Shown: positions 12,771-26,916, numbered from the stretch's first letter. The stretch: DNA of 64,000 bases from Orthonyx spaldingii (GCA_013397795.1 VZTJ01001724.1:62001-126000), one strand, 5' to 3'. Numbers and translations: made by a program. Notes: generated by a model not told the origin, from the letters alone.

Positions 12771-15700
12771 AAGTTGTTTTAGAAATAGCTAAAGATACAG
12801 AATGTAAAATGTACTAATTCAACATATTTTTCTGCATCTAACATGTCTTTCAATCAACTTTTTGACCACGGTGCTGTAGGTGGAGTATCTCTGCATTTAG
12901 CATGCTTTTCACCATTAAAGTCCACCCCAGTACAAAAATATCATCTAAGCCACGGTTTGTGTTTACTGTTAGGTAAAACTCTTGAACATTTGGAAAAGCC
13001 ACCCAGCTGTGCTGCTCAGCAAATACTTGATTCATAATATTTATCACTAGAATGATACTGGTTAGAGTTCCTTTTTATGGACAGTGAAAAAACCCCCACA
13101 AATCAGAACAATAAATCATCTAATCTTCCTTTTTTCTTTCTTTAATATATAATCTTAATTGCTCTGATTTTGATTTGGTTTTAATTTCTTGATTTTTCTA
13201 ACATATTCTGAATCTACCAGATAATGCTTTCTGTTAACTGCTGATTAATGAATTAAAGGCCATTGCATCTATTACTGTTTCACTACTTGTGATTTGGACT
13301 ATTAATTTTTAAATATGTCAGTCATAGTGGTTTATCTTTACATATACACAATCCATATACATAAATGTATATTTATTATGCTTTCACAACAGTTTATAAT
13401 AGAGAACTTTTCAAATGTATAGTGAAATGTCATGTTAGTAACTTCAGAAAAGATTATGAATACCCTTCAAGCCATTTAAAAAACAAAATTACCTTTTTGG
13501 ATACATTCTTCTGTGTGGCTACATGAGGAAGATGAATATGCTATATGCTAAAATACTTTTGTGAGCATTCTAAGTAAACAGAATGTTTTGCAATGTTGTG
13601 CAATTTGTTCACCATTTGCTATGTTAACCATACTCATCCACAACAAAAGTATATAATAAATATTCTCTAAGATAGCAGATAATATTCTGGTATTGAACAA
13701 GTCTTGCTGAGTGATAAAAATTAGCATAAATTATTTAAAACATTTGTTCTTTTTTGTCTATTTGGAAGGCAGTGTACAACCTACACTCAAGAAGCTCTGA
13801 CTACGCTTGAACTGACTTAGTGCTGAGAATGAACGAGACACTCATATTGTTATGAACACAAACTGTAGCTACATTACCAAAAATTCATGTGTTCACATAG
13901 CCTTATTATTATGTATTGTATTCAAAGTAATCAGTCTAGGTAGTGTCATATAACAACTGACAATGTTTGTCATTTGACATAAACAACACTAGTGACACTG
14001 AAGGAAAGCACACACAGCGAGAAAATTCCTCAACGTATTTCAAATAAGACACCCCCTGAAAATGCATACACTTCAATAACTCTTTAATGTTTAGGATTTT
14101 CAGGAGCAAGAATCAAATCACTACATGTTATTTCCTGACAATATTAGCCAACATATGCTTAATTACCCCTGCTATCTAAATCACTGCCAATTTGTAGGTT
14201 TTTCAGTTAACAAATCTACTTCTCTTTAGGAGAAGGATAACCAATTTAGGAGGTCCTTTGGGATAGAACATTTTATAATGACAGTGTGAAAATTATGAAA
14301 AAATTAAAGTGGAATGGAAAGTGGAACAGATAGGAGGCCAACATTCAACAACCTTTAAAACCTTTTTAAGCATGTGCATATAAAACACAAGGTTTTCAAC
14401 AATTATACAATTTCCAAATACCTGTATGAGATTCTTGAATACATTGTTTCATATATATTGCAAAAAGAGCAGGGTGTGGAGAGCACCAAATTTTTTCTGA
14501 ATCCTACCAAAAATAACCGAATTCCATCCCTTTGTATTAACTCAAAACCCACTAGTCTTTAAAATTTGTCTTAGAACTATAGTTATTCTACTTATTTAAT
14601 TATTATTTATTTATTTTAAATTTCATTGTACTCCTAATAAGAATGGTGATACCAAGAAGGTAGGTTACTAAAGTCTGAAGCATTTTTGTATATGAATAAG
14701 CATTAATGCTGATGAGTTTGTATGGGGTGAGCTAATCAAAATGTTACCTGATTATAAAATACTTACAGTGAAGTAGTCAACTTTCAATTTCCTTGATATA
14801 AACCAAGGTAAGCTTGTTATGCATTTTGGATGAAGTTTTAACTAAAGGTGAAACCCATGTGCTAAAAGAATGGCATTGAAAAAGGAGAATTGTTAAAAGG
14901 TTGTTTTTCCACTTCAGCTCTGGCTTTTCCTTAGTTCCATGGAAACACCTCTCAAATGATGTAGTCCACATCTAGAAGTGGAGATGTAAACAGCCTGAAT
15001 TCAACTGTGTGTGTCACACACTGATATGCTCCATTTAGAGGGTGATTTGGTGCAGAACAAACTTTCTTGTTTAATCACTATTAAGTTAAATTTACTTAAG
15101 CTATATAAACTAAAAGGTACTGTTGTGTGGTTGCAATTACAAATTCTTTCATCTTCTGAAATTTTAATTTAGCTGTGTGGGTTTGTAAATGAGGATGCTG
15201 GCCACTGGAACTAGTTTTTATTTAACTAAATTTGTAACAACAGTTTTATACTTATAGATTTTGTAATATATCCGTGAAAAAATAGAAGCATCCATAAATA
15301 CTCTTATTTAGTGCATACAGATTTCAGGATACATTCTCTATCTTTGTTGCCAGGTGGTCTTTGTTTCTTTCTTTTGGTGGGAGTTGGTTTGGGATTAGTT
15401 TAGTTCAGTTTAGTTTAGTTTTAGTTTTAATTCAGGTCCTTCTAGTAATTTTTCTGAAATCTCACAAACTACGAGAGGCTGAACTACGAGAGGAGTAACA
15501 TCACTCCATATTGGTCACTAACAGCATATGTACTAGCACTTTATATTTTCAAAGTAGCAGTCCAGTGACATTTCACGGAATTTAGTCCAGCCAGTGCCAG
15601 AATACCAGTGCTCTCCTTTACTTCTTTCTGTTCTGACTATACAGATTTATAGCTGCTGACATAGGAAAATGAGAGAAATGGAATTTTCACATAATCCTTC

Positions 15701-18700
15701 CCAAATATATTTCCTGTCACTAAACAAGTGAAGAGGAGGGATCACTGATGCACAGAAATATCTGATAGTGCCACCATGTTGTCAAAATATATGTTGTCTG
15801 TTTGTTTTTATTTGATCTGGAACGTCTAAATTTCTGACACAGGCACTAGAGCAAGCATGGTAGATGTGATGTATGTGATAAATAGGAGGTACTACATGAG
15901 CAATCTACCCAGCTTCAAACATAAGGCCAAGTTGGCCATGTGTAATCAGAGGGGCTCTTCACTAAAATGTCACTGCCAGACACCTAAGGCTATCCTGCTG
16001 AATCCTCAGCTACTGGAGAGGCAACAACTGTTGTCATATTCTCTCTTTTTTTTTTCCTCTTATTTTCCTAAGATTTTTGTTTAGAACTCTTTGTCATATG
16101 AAGAGGTCTGGCAGAAACAATCTTTACAATAACTCTCAAATTAGACTGGCAAACAGCATCTGTACAGAATTTGGTCTAGACAAACCTTCCTTTATGCAAC
16201 AGTTGGGCATAGCATATTAAATGAAAGACTTTCTGCAGACTGCTTCCATGTTCTTATAACCCTCCAGCACAACTTACAGGGATGAGACGGCATTGATTTA
16301 TGCTGGTAAATGAGCTATTGTCCCAGAAAGCCTCAAGCATATTGAGCTATGACTTGCTGAATAGTGCAGATAAAGAGGAGTTCTAAGAGGACGCCCTAAA
16401 ATTATAGCCATAACAAATAAAATGTTCATGATAACTCGTATAAAAAAGAAGGTTTTGTATGTTGCACCATATTTTTAGAATCTTTGTGCATAAATAGCAT
16501 ATCAGATACTTAAAGTAGTGATATTATTCAGTTTGCCCAAATCCAAGACATGAGGGTCAATCTTGTAAATTTTTCCCACGTGAAAAAAAAGGAGGGATAA
16601 AATTGAAAGATATATTAATTAAAGATGATACAGCAATCTCAGAAATTAGGAGGTGAGCCAGTATCAATATGCTTCCCATTTTAACTTATAAATTAATACT
16701 TAAGACCAAGAAGGAATGAAAGAATAATAATGGCTAATCTCTGATACTTCACTTCCTTTTGTTGAATCTGAGAGATTTGATTAAGTCCTTTATGGACAGA
16801 TCTACAGATACATACAAATTTAGGCAAAAAACATATTCTCAAAACCACCATAGCTAATACAATATACACAAAATCTTTTTTTTTTTTTTTTCTTGGTATG
16901 CTATCACCAGTTCTGGCAGGTACAAACAGATGTTTATTGTAAAAAACATGTTTACTAGTTCTGCACTGCTAAAATGTTCATAAGGGAAAGGTCAAAGAAT
17001 ATTTCATTCCCTGCTGAGCAAATGGTCAGGAAGCACATTTGTCTGCATTTCCTGTCATAACAGGAAGAGTGTAACTTCTTCCTCTCCACAATGGCTTCAG
17101 TTCTGCTTCCCACCTCCAGCTCTTTCTCCCCCAGGGCTTTCTAAACCATTCCTTGCAAGACAGCAAGGCTGTGCCTGTGTCTGCACTATTTTTCAGCTCT
17201 GCTGTGTTGGCAGATATCTCATTAACTACTGCACCCTCTTTGCTTAGGCTTCTTGCTCACACTTCAAATTAAAAGTAATTTGACCTAAATATTTACCTTA
17301 TGATAATTCATTCTAAATTATGCTTAGAACACCAATTTGTAATACAAGCACATTTAACCTTAAAATATTGCATTCTAGAAATTCATGGTTCATTTCAGTA
17401 GCTCTCTTAAAATTTTACTTCTAAGGTAGTCTGGCATAATATGAAAAGTGTTGCCGGAGTTGTACAGATCACTACAAATTAGGAGTCTTGAAAACTTGGG
17501 GTGCAATTCTTTTCTTGTAGAAACCTAGCCTTACCTCTGAAACAATAAGGCCAGTGCCTAATTTTAATGCTATATTTCAAGTATATATCTGTGTGCCATT
17601 TAATATAAGCAATGGATTAAAATACGCAAAAGATAAAACATGTGTGCATAGTTCAAGCCATTACGTTTTCATGTGAAAACACTTCCCTGAGGGCAGGTGG
17701 GAAAATCTCATAGCTTGGATAAAATGAAGATGCTCCATGAGAGAATACTGACTATATAAGGAAATAGGTGGGAAAAAGGTTTTTTATCTATCTTGTGCTC
17801 ATGTTAGCATTAATATTCAAGGTTCTTCACTCTTTCAACAGGGAAGGTTCTGATTCAGACAACAGTCTCTAACCCTTTCCTTTTAAATAGAGCTGAAACA
17901 CAGATGAAAATAGATATATGAAGCTGAAATTAATTTTGAAACTAGCAGCATTAGGTATTGAAGTCAGTAGAACAAATCTAGGTCTTCCTGCAAATGGTCA
18001 TTTCCCTCCAGGATATTCTTCCCCTGCCCCATAACCTCACTTATCTGCTTTGATTTGTTCTCTGTTAAGCTGATACCTCAGTAATTCTCAGCTTATAACT
18101 TCACAGACTTTCTGAAATTAAAGAATGGTAAAAAATCTGGGCATGGAAAAGTTAAATAGTGTTTGTTACTGTTATACTCCACTGAATTACACAGACATGA
18201 TGCTTTAAAAAGGGTGTCTGAATGTTTAAGCACTTCAATATTGAAGTGTACACTTACTGTGGTATTTAATAATAGTTAAGGCCCCGGTAACCCATTACAA
18301 ATTGAAAGAAATGTTTTGACTACTGTGCAGAATCATTAGGTAATATAAACCCAGTTTTAATTGTGACTCTCAGAAACAAGAAAAAAATGCAAAACTAATG
18401 AGCAAGAAAATCATAGGGACAAAAACTGGTACATCACCCTGTAAGACTTTGCATTTCCTAATACTAATTAGAAAAAAAATGGGGATTAAATGCAAGAGAG
18501 TGTTCCAGATCTGACACCAGAAAATCATTGGGTCAATATGCTCTCCTTCCTGGGTCAATGTACCTCTAGATTTAGCTCACAGACCAAGGATTTAATGAGA
18601 CATTTTATGAGAGACCTTATATAACAGTAAGACAATATCATTTATGTCATTACACCTATTTATTTTAGGCCTGGACAGTCCATCTGGATGGCTGCAAAGA

Positions 18701-20991
18701 GAGTTTCACATGGTCCCCATCTAAAGCAGACCACAAAAGGCTCTCACTAAAACTAACAAAATATTTCAAACTTATAAAAAACACTAGAAAAAATGCAAGG
18801 ACTTTTCTGAGGCAGATGAATATAATTCTCCCTTAATGTATTGACCATAGCAAAAGTTGCTGAAATATTTGTTTCAATTAAGAAAACACAGGAAGATAAA
18901 GTTCACACATTTTTTCCAAATGACCTTCCTCTGTTTTTTTTTTTTTTTTTTTGTTTTTAAACCAACCTAGAAGTGTTCAGAGAAGCCTTCTCCAATCCAC
19001 TCAACTGAAATTTCTGCAGAAAGAACTTGTAGCAGTCAGGAACTTCTAGCATCAGATGCCAATGCTAATATTTTTGGCTATCAATTCTGCTGATGGTGCA
19101 ACTAATATCATGTAAGCAGTCACAGTCTACTTGAACGGTCTTTTGACAAGGCTGACACAACCTCATGAGCCTGAACAATATTACCAGGGATTCATTCCAC
19201 ATTTATGAAGACTATATTATCCAAAAATCACAAGAATAAAAAGAAAGTACTTGGTCACATTGGCTGCTTATAACAGGATTCACTTCAGAGTTTTCATTTC
19301 CATTTAATACTATAGTGGCAACCAAACTACAGAAAATAAATAAACATTTAGTTTAGGCCTGGCAGTTATTCATACTCCTTCTGCATATGTCAAAAAGCAG
19401 TGAAAGGGAATTTTTCAGATAGGCTTGTCTGAAACTTTCACAACCAAAGAGAATTCATGATCATTCATAGAGTCAAACATTCCTGTCACCTTTTGTCACC
19501 ACATGGTAACAATGAGGGCTAGAAAAATACAGCCAACTTGCAGCCCACAGGAAAAAAACCATTAAATTAATGGCTCTTCCTAGTTAAGAGCTTGAATTCT
19601 GCACTCACTAAAGTCAATGTGAGAAGTCTTAAAGCATGCCAGTGTAAAAGGAGTAGATTGCAGTAGTTTTCCTTTAACTTATCTCCAAAAGTCATAGTTT
19701 CAAATAGTTTTTGGAAAAGCACAGATTGTATCCTCATATTGCGCATTTCTGTGAGATTTGCAGCCAGAAATCTGACTCTGGATAGTTTGAACTTACATTT
19801 ATTACCAGTATGGCCACTAAAGTACACAAATCAAACAAACTAGACTTGCTCAGAAGAAATTCTCCTGAAGGGTGATCAGCACTATTTTTGTCCTTCCCAA
19901 TCCACTCATACAAACATTTTGAAGAGTAGGGGAGTCTCCTACTATAGCAGACAGTAGTGTGGAAGAAAGCAGCTGTTTCATTGACAGAACAAGTACACCG
20001 TTCAATGGTTGACATAGATAACTATTCAGGAGACTGGGAAAGTGAGTGGAAAAGCAAGGACAAGAATTTTATTCTCCAGGACTTGTAACAACTTGAACCC
20101 TTTTAGAAATATACTGCTTTCCAAGTAAGTTCACCTTTGCACTGGGAGAGGTGACAGAATTATAAAACTACTGCTATATCTCCTCATTTGATATGTGTGC
20201 CTCATATTTTTAGCAGCATGTGCAGTACTGCAGAGGATTTACGTGCTAGAGAACAAATGAGGATGCACCATCCAGGTATATAATATCTGACATACCTTGT
20301 ATTGTGAGACCACATTTTGTTTGAATATAAGCAACAATTAGGCAGTTTCTAGCCAACTGGCTTGCTGCCTTTTTTGCAAATATTTTTTAGTGAGGTAGAA
20401 AGAAAATCTGTAAATAGAGCTACGAATAGGCTTTGTGGAACTGTGCTTGAGCTGGTATCTTGGCTTTACTAATAAAAACTTTTAACCATTTTTTTCTGGC
20501 GCAACCTTTTAATCTTTTGTTTTGTACATATTTATGCAATTAAATAAGAAGACAAAATATAGGAATATATACAAGTTAATATTTAAGATTACTGGAAGCG
20601 TGCAAGTTAGAAAACAAATAAACTTAAAATACCTTGCAGTATTTTAAGAACCAGTGAGGTTTGTGAAAGAGTACATCTCATACAAACGGTTAAAACATTA
20701 ATCAGCTATTATTGAAAATCCAGTTGTATTTAATCACATATATAATACTACAATTAAAAAGCCTGATCCCACAGTCCAATGGAACAATGAAATCTTTTCA
20801 TTGTCTGCATTGATCTTTAAATTAGGGCACTAAATGCAAGATAAAGTCAGTAGAAATACTTTTAAAATTATCATTACTACATTAGTAGAAATAAGAAGCA
20901 GAATCAAGCCAGTTTTATGATGTGGAAAGTAAAATAATGTAAATCTATAGCTCCAGCCTCATAGTGGCTAATCAACATTAGCAAATATTGA

Positions 20992-21388
20992 ATTGGGGTT
21001 GTTCAGCCTGGAAAAGAGAAGGCTGGCGGGGACTTAACTACAGCCTTGCAGTACCTGACGGGAGTCTACAAGAAAGACTGAGAGGGACTTTTTACAAGAG
21101 CATGGAGTGACAGGATGGGAGGAATGTATTAAAGCTGAAAGAGAGTAGGTTTAGATTAGACATTAGGAAAAAAAATTGTTACTATGGGGTGGTGAAGCAC
21201 TGGCACATGTTGCCCAGAGAAGCTGTGGCTGCTCTGTCCTTTAGGAGTGCTTGAGGTCAGGCCGGATGTGGCTTTGAGCAACCTGGTCTTTTGGAAGGAG
21301 TCTCTGCCCATGGCAGTGGAGTTGGAACCAGACGGTCTTAAAGGTTTCTTCCAACCCAAACCATTCTGTGATTCTATGACTCTATGAA
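20992..21388 (+). mobile_element. LINE/CR1 3' fragment, plus orientation
   Basis: The segment carries the familiar CR1 3' region in order: TTCAGCCTGGAAAAGAGAAG, then GCACTGGCACATGTTGCCCA, AGAAGCTGTGGCTGCTC, TTGAGCAACCTGGTCT, and the terminal TTCCAACCCAAACCATTCTG with three ATTCTATGA-like units (21363-21387). It is 5'-truncated, as most CR1 copies are. Small differences from the usual sequence suggest an old copy. It lies antisense to MEF2C in the first coding intron. The minus-strand reading frame here has no meaning. Confidence 0.93.
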
Positions 21389-23165
21389 ATGCCAGCAAGA
21401 CAAACACTTCCTGCACTAACACTACAGTTGTTAGCACTCTAGTGTTACAGTTTTATTCACAATTATTAGTTCTGAAAGTTGGTTCTGGAATTCGTGAAAC
21501 TCTACTGTGAATGATTTGAAAGACTAGCTGTCTTCTTTTTTAAAAGTATATTTAATCTCTTGAAAGACATTTTTTTGACAGAAGTGGGGCCAAAATCTGT
21601 GTAAATCCTATATTCGAGTAAGCAAGTTGAGATTGAAACTGTTGTATGAACTAATGTTATGAATGGCAAAATTTTGTGGTATCATTTATGAAATAATTCA
21701 GGTTTCCTTCAAAAAGAAACTATTGTAGCATGGGCAAGTTTCAAACATCTACTGACTTAATATTTAATAATAAATTCAATTCAATACTTCAAATCCAGTT
21801 TCAACTCCAAGCTGTAAGACAATTAAAATAAATATGATTATAGTTCTATATTGTTAGAATTATTGCTTTTTAGCTTGTCTCACAAGAACAGGAAACCTTT
21901 AGGGAAAACACAAAATGTATCCATCATAAGGAACATTTTGCTTTCACACATGATTTTCTACTATGGAGATCACAAGTTACTACTAACACTGCAAAATTTA
22001 AAAATTCTTGGAAAGCAAATTTAAGAACTATAATTTGTTGTTATGCTTATAATCTAGTTTTTTAGGCTGAGTTTTTTATGTCTTCATAAAATCCTCCAAG
22101 ACTAACAGCTTCTTAAAAAAATCCCTCAATATGTGAAGAAATTTATAGACGAAATTAGTAGTACTACTATATTAATCGTAAGTCACTACCAAGCTCTTAA
22201 AAATCAGCTACTGAAGATTATTCCTAAATTGCAGCCAGGTGTATGAAGAACATTAATCATAGTATTAAATAATTATATGGAGAGATTCTCACAATTGTGA
22301 AACTCCAGTTTCAACAAAACATCCATTCATTTACATCAAATGTAAACAGCAGCAGCTTTCACCAATTTTATTTGAAGATGTCAGTTATTGAATTTTATTT
22401 TTGTGAAAACAGGGAAGCAAATTCTCTAATTTATGGCCATATTTTAACTAACAAAGATAGTGTTGATAATATGTGATGGCTTCCTAGCCATTTTATTTAA
22501 AGAAGAGGTAAAAATTAACCAGTCCTGTTAGACCTATTTAGCCTTAGCTAAATAGTGATGGTCACTTAGTTTTATAACTACAACATGCTAATGTTATTTT
22601 ATGTGGGTTTTAGAACATGTTAGGCTACGCAAATTCTTTTTAAAATTCAGGCAGGAAAAGATGAGACTGTTTTATGAAGCAGTGTCATTTTTATATGAAG
22701 GAGGTAAAAATGAAGACACTGCAAAGGCGAAGAAATATAAATAATTGGGATCTCTGAATTTAAATTAAAGTGCTGATATTATAATAACTCATATTATAAC
22801 AGTTCACAAAATGTAATACTAAAAGCCTGTATCCTGTAACAACTCACAGATGTACTTAACCATGTATATTCCAGACTGAAGTCAAGTGCGGAGTAGAGCA
22901 CACACAGCAGTCCTTGTAGAATCAAGTCCTCGAGTAATAACTTCCTAACTGTGCATGTTACTGAGCTTGAAAAGACTGTGTGTGAGGTTTCAGGTTGTTT
23001 ACAAAAGTATTTTTCTTTGACAGTGTAACATACACTATGTATATGTATACATATTTGTTGGTATATGCATAGGTACACAAAGTTATCAACTTTTTGATTA
23101 CTTTTGATAATAAGTCACCTTATAAAAATAATATGATGTTCAAGTCAGGTATTTTTGCAACTCAC

Positions 23166-23219
23166 CTGTCTGTTACGTTCATCCATAATCCTTGTAATCT
23201 GAATCTTTTTTCTCCCCAT
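23166..23219 (-). CDS. MEF2C: MEF2C coding exon 1 (start codon, residues 1-18)
   Basis: Read on the minus strand, these 54 bases encode MGRKKIQITRIMDERNRQ, the invariant N-terminus of MEF2 proteins. The basic residues (R3, K4, K5, R10, R15, R17) form the N-terminal arm and start of the first helix of the MADS box that enters the DNA minor groove. The start ATG (complement of 23217-23219) has a strong context, GGGACTATGG, with A at -3 and G at +4. The exon ends CAG followed by donor GTGAGT from 23165 down. It joins exon 2 in phase 0 across a 12,255-base intron, giving an unbroken 86-residue MADS/MEF2 domain. At only 18 codons it is too short to show in a length-filtered gene search. It was found by looking for the reverse complement of the expected N-terminus. 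Confidence 0.97.
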
Positions 23220-23363
23220 AGTCCCCGTTTTTTTTTCTCTCTTTCTTCCTTAAAATTACGTATTTTTCCCTTCTCTTTTCTTCCTCTTTCCTGTTTCCTC
23301 AAAACAAACCTCTTTCTTCAGCACTTGCACTACTCAGTTCACAGTCCCCTGCATCCGTTCCTG
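23220..23363 (-). other. MEF2C: MEF2C 5'UTR part of the first coding exon
   Basis: The transcript strand upstream of the start is strongly purine-rich from about 23221 to 23310 (GGAAGAAAGAGAG-like runs), as expected of a leader with exonic splicing enhancers. The proposed 5' edge is a pyrimidine-rich stretch ending TTTCTATGTTTAG, with AG at 23364-23365, so the exon would start CAGGAACGG at 23363. An alternative AG lies three bases further in, starting the exon at 23360. The boundary is inferred from the splice consensus alone. The leader holds a short upstream reading frame, listed separately. Whether more non-coding leader exons lie upstream cannot be read from the sequence. Confidence 0.6.
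23334..23354 (-). other. Short upstream ORF in the MEF2C leader (6 codons and stop)
   Basis: The leader contains ATG CAG GGG ACT GTG AAC TGA (MQGTVN, stop), ending 114 bases before the MEF2C start. Its context is CGGATGC, with C at -3 and C at +4, weaker than that of the main start. If the exon begins at 23363, any ribosome scanning this leader meets this ATG first within this exon. It could mildly lower translation of MEF2C. It is a real frame in the sequence; its use is an inference. Confidence 0.45.
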
Positions 23364-25195
23364 CTAAACATAGAAAGGAAATCAAATGTTATTATGAAAT
23401 TAATAACCAGATGAAAGTTATTATATGGAGCTGGACAAACATCCTCATAATTCAGTGTAAAAATAAATTCTAATAAAAATTTACTGCATCTATAAAATAA
23501 GTAATACATGTAGAAAAAAAAATTATTCAAAGGCTTATTTTCATGAAAGAAAACCCCAAACATGATTAAATCAAGAAATAAAGAAAAAGACTGAAATGCA
23601 CATTGTGAATATTTTAACAGAATTAGGTGTCTCTAATTCTAAATATCACTCACATCTCTAATATGAAAAATTACCTAAATCAGAGAGTTAATGAACCGTT
23701 CTGTATCTATGTGTGCTAAGTAGGCCAGCTAATTCATTTCTGAAGGGAAAACAATTTTGTGTTTTGACAGCAGAGGTGATAATTTCCCTCATTATGCAAA
23801 TATGATGGACATTTATTAAAGTGTTATTTGATGTAAAAGAGATGTCAGTTACTTTAAATCCAAAATTCTTAACTTTATTCTTTAAGAATATAAATTAGTG
23901 AAAGTATTACTAAAGATACCTGAAGAAAACACAAGTACACTTTCCCCCCATTTCCTTTCAGTGTAAATTCTAAAAAGTTCTGACAAAGGATTTATAATCT
24001 GCAAACTAGGTTATAAGCACAACTTTTCTTACAAAAACAGACTAATAGAGGCAGACGACAATTTAAGAATGAAAAATATTTTCACTGTTTTAGTAATGCA
24101 TGAGATTTACAATATTGTCTCCATCACACAGCTAAGGAGAGATATTTACAGTATATAGAAACACACAATGCAGAAAATATACCATATTTCAGAAAATGTT
24201 ATAACCCACATAATTAATTTCTATCATATCCAAAGTATTTTTAATAATAAAAGAGTCCGTGGAATGAAAAAAAAACTATGAAAGTTATTTAATCTAGTAT
24301 TAGGTAAAAGACACAAGTTTTTTCCCCTTTATAATCTTAATTTACCATATTTGTATATTTATATATTTCTAACAGAAGAGCACAAAGTGTTTTGAAACAC
24401 AGAAGAGGAAAAGGAAATCTGAACTATATGACTTTAAATGTTCTTTGGAATTTTGTATGTTAGCTCCACAGGGTAGTGAAAATATTGCCTTGGAAATAAA
24501 AAAAATTACTACGTTTAAAACAGGCTGGTATTTCCTTATTTATTCTAAACTTATAGTCTGTCAGCCAACCTGATAAATTCTCCCAATATGTTACATAACA
24601 CTAAGATGATATCCTGGTCATTTAATCCATTATTTGGCTCTGATTCAAATCTACTGAGGTAGAAAAGCTACATCTCACTCCTTCTGATCTTCAATTCTCT
24701 TTTGATTTTTTTTTGCATACATTAAACTTTAAGCTGGTCAAGTGTTTTATCACTTTAAGAAAAAAAAGTTGAGTAAGCTGTTAGTCTGAGTTTTCTAGCT
24801 AGCCACTATGATGTAACTAATCTGTTGGGCAAAACAAATGTTCAGGTACAATACTTATTGCATTTCTGTACATGAATGTCTCTTTATATTATTTTCTGGG
24901 CATATTTTTATATCATTACTATAATGCAGAACACAGAATGTGGAACAATTCATATTGCAAATATGATAAAATGTAGACTGCAAAAATTCTTTACTTCTTT
25001 TTATATTTGAAAACAGTAACTTCTCACCGCTTAAAAAGATACAAAGGTTGTTGATCATATTTGAAAAAAAAAAGTTTAAAAAAGTACAAAACTTTGAAAT
25101 AAATTTATTTTGCAAATGTATTTTTAGAACTCTTTTTCCAAACAAAGTTAGGAGACAGTCTTATCTGATTTTCAGTGTTGACAAACAAACCCAGT

Positions 25196-25205
25196 CTATT
25201 TTTAG
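25196..25205. promoter_or_regulatory. Perfect MEF2 site match CTATTTTTAG upstream of coding exon 1
   Basis: This is an exact copy of the same 10-mer as the paired sites, about 2 kb upstream of the first coding exon on the MEF2C strand. As a lone site in AT-rich DNA it could be chance. Confidence 0.3.
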
Positions 25206-26080
25206 AAACAGTTTTAGATTTCCTTGGATTGGGTTTCTTTCCTGTTTTTCCTATAGTCTTACCTCCAACACAAAGCACAAGTTAGAATGGTGTTTCCCAT
25301 GCACATGCAGGACTCAAAGGGGTCTAACAAGCTTTCTCTGTAGCAGCAAAGCGATACCCTAATCCACAGCAAATGCATATGGAACAACTTCCTTTCCTTT
25401 CATTCATCTGAGGCCAGTGGCACTATCGGCTTGCAACACTCTGCCTGCCTAAACTCCATTCACTGCGGGGTGGAAGGTCAGGGTGGGCAGATTAGAGCAC
25501 TGGGGACTGGTTAGTGAGGGTGAGCTTCTCTGCAGATCAGGATGCTGATACTGAGTGAATTCAGAAAAAAAATCACTTAATACCGAGAAAACTCTGTCAG
25601 GAAGGATAAAAACCATAGTGGAGGAGCAGTATGTTGAGTCCCTCCCACACACTTATCAGTTCCACATTTAAGACCAGTCTTCAAACAACAACAGCTTTTA
25701 CAGACAGTTTAAAGTCAGAACCTTAAAATTCCTGTGATCTACACAAAATTATCTTAAAGTAATTAATGCAACACTTGATAAGCAGAATTTTACATAAAAT
25801 ATATAATTAGGTCATATGTATAAAACATATAATTTGCAAAGAAAAATAAATTTGCTTCAATGTGCAGTGAATGAAGTTTTCTCGCATGGATTAAAAAAAA
25901 AAAAAATCTTTCTTCCTGTAGGTCCTAGTTTGCATTTTGCTTACTAGTCTAATTTCAAATAAAAGTTTTTCAGTTTTTGTAGCAATTTTATTTCTTTTTA
26001 AAAAAACCCCAATTTCTGCTATTCTTACTACTACTAGAAACAAATTGGGAAGTTTTTGGTATTCTCTATATCTCTCTTTT

Positions 26081-26147
26081 ACACAGACACAGAGACACAG
26101 ACACAGACACAGACACAGACACACACATATATATATATATACACACC
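26081..26147 (+). repeat. ACACAG / TA / CA compound microsatellite
   Basis: Repeats of the six-base unit ACACAG, with variants, run into CA and then about seven TA units, ending ACACACC. Confidence 0.93.
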
Positions 26148-26916
26148 TATCAACACATAGTCCTTCAAGTGTTATTCTTACTATGTGTTTGCTCATAGTT
26201 CTATATATTTCATTAGTACATATATGAAAAAGATAGTTGGACTGGTTCCCAATCAATGAAATTCAGATAAGTAAATCAAGTCATCTCACGCAAGGGCTAT
26301 AACCGTCAAAGGCTGGTAATTTCCAAGTCAAACAGAATGTGAAGAACTGCGGAGACCAACAGATCCCCATTGCTGCCTAAGGGTTCACCAGTGCTCTCAA
26401 TACCTTTTGAAAGTTCTTGCAGGATCAAGGATTGCAGTATTAAGTATTTAAAGTCCCTGTTTACTGGTAAATTATTATTTCACTAACACTAATAAAGCAC
26501 ATTGACTAGAAAAGTTGAATTTACTACAAAAGTCAAATAGTACTGCAGACTTCCATTACCCAAGAGATTCTAAGAAGGAACTTTGTTGAAGTAACTCCAA
26601 GCAAAAGAAACCTTCCAACTTAATGATATAGTCACATGCAAACAAAGTGCATTTAAAGAAACACAGAGTTAAATGCTGTTGTGTTATAGTTTTCTGCATT
26701 TTTTTTGCAAAGCCAAAGAGTAAGTAAAAAAACCAAAACCAAAACAAACCAGACTGCTTACAAAAAGAGGAACTTCATTTTTGGCGGGCTTCTGTTCACT
26801 ATATGATTTGGCAGAGGCAGTGGAAGCTGACAGAAGATTGATCTGAGTCTTGAGAAGGGAAAAGAGCTAAAGGACAAGCGCAGCAAATCACTTCACTGCT
26901 CCCGTCTCTCTTTTGA

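Larger units (their letters stand above)
10911..23165 (-). other. MEF2C intron between coding exons 1 and 2
   Basis: The intron is 12,255 bases, with GTGAGT at its start (23165) and CAG at its end (10911). It holds a CA/TA microsatellite (12734-12770), a T/G-rich tract near 15360-15430, poly-T runs near 16875 and 18936, a less AT-rich pocket with an inverted ETS-type pair (about 17040-17225) and a CR1 copy (about 20992-21388). The stretches 10940-12720, 12780-15350, 15440-16860, 17230-18930, 18960-20990 and 21390-23160 are AT-rich unique sequence in which I see nothing specific. Confidence 0.9.

Noticed and set aside
21156..21437. 93-codon minus-strand frame
   Set aside because: It lies across the 3' region of a CR1 element on the opposite strand; not a gene.
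25891..26256. Frames with repeated HRHRHR / CLCLCL
   Set aside because: They come from the ACACAG/TA microsatellite.
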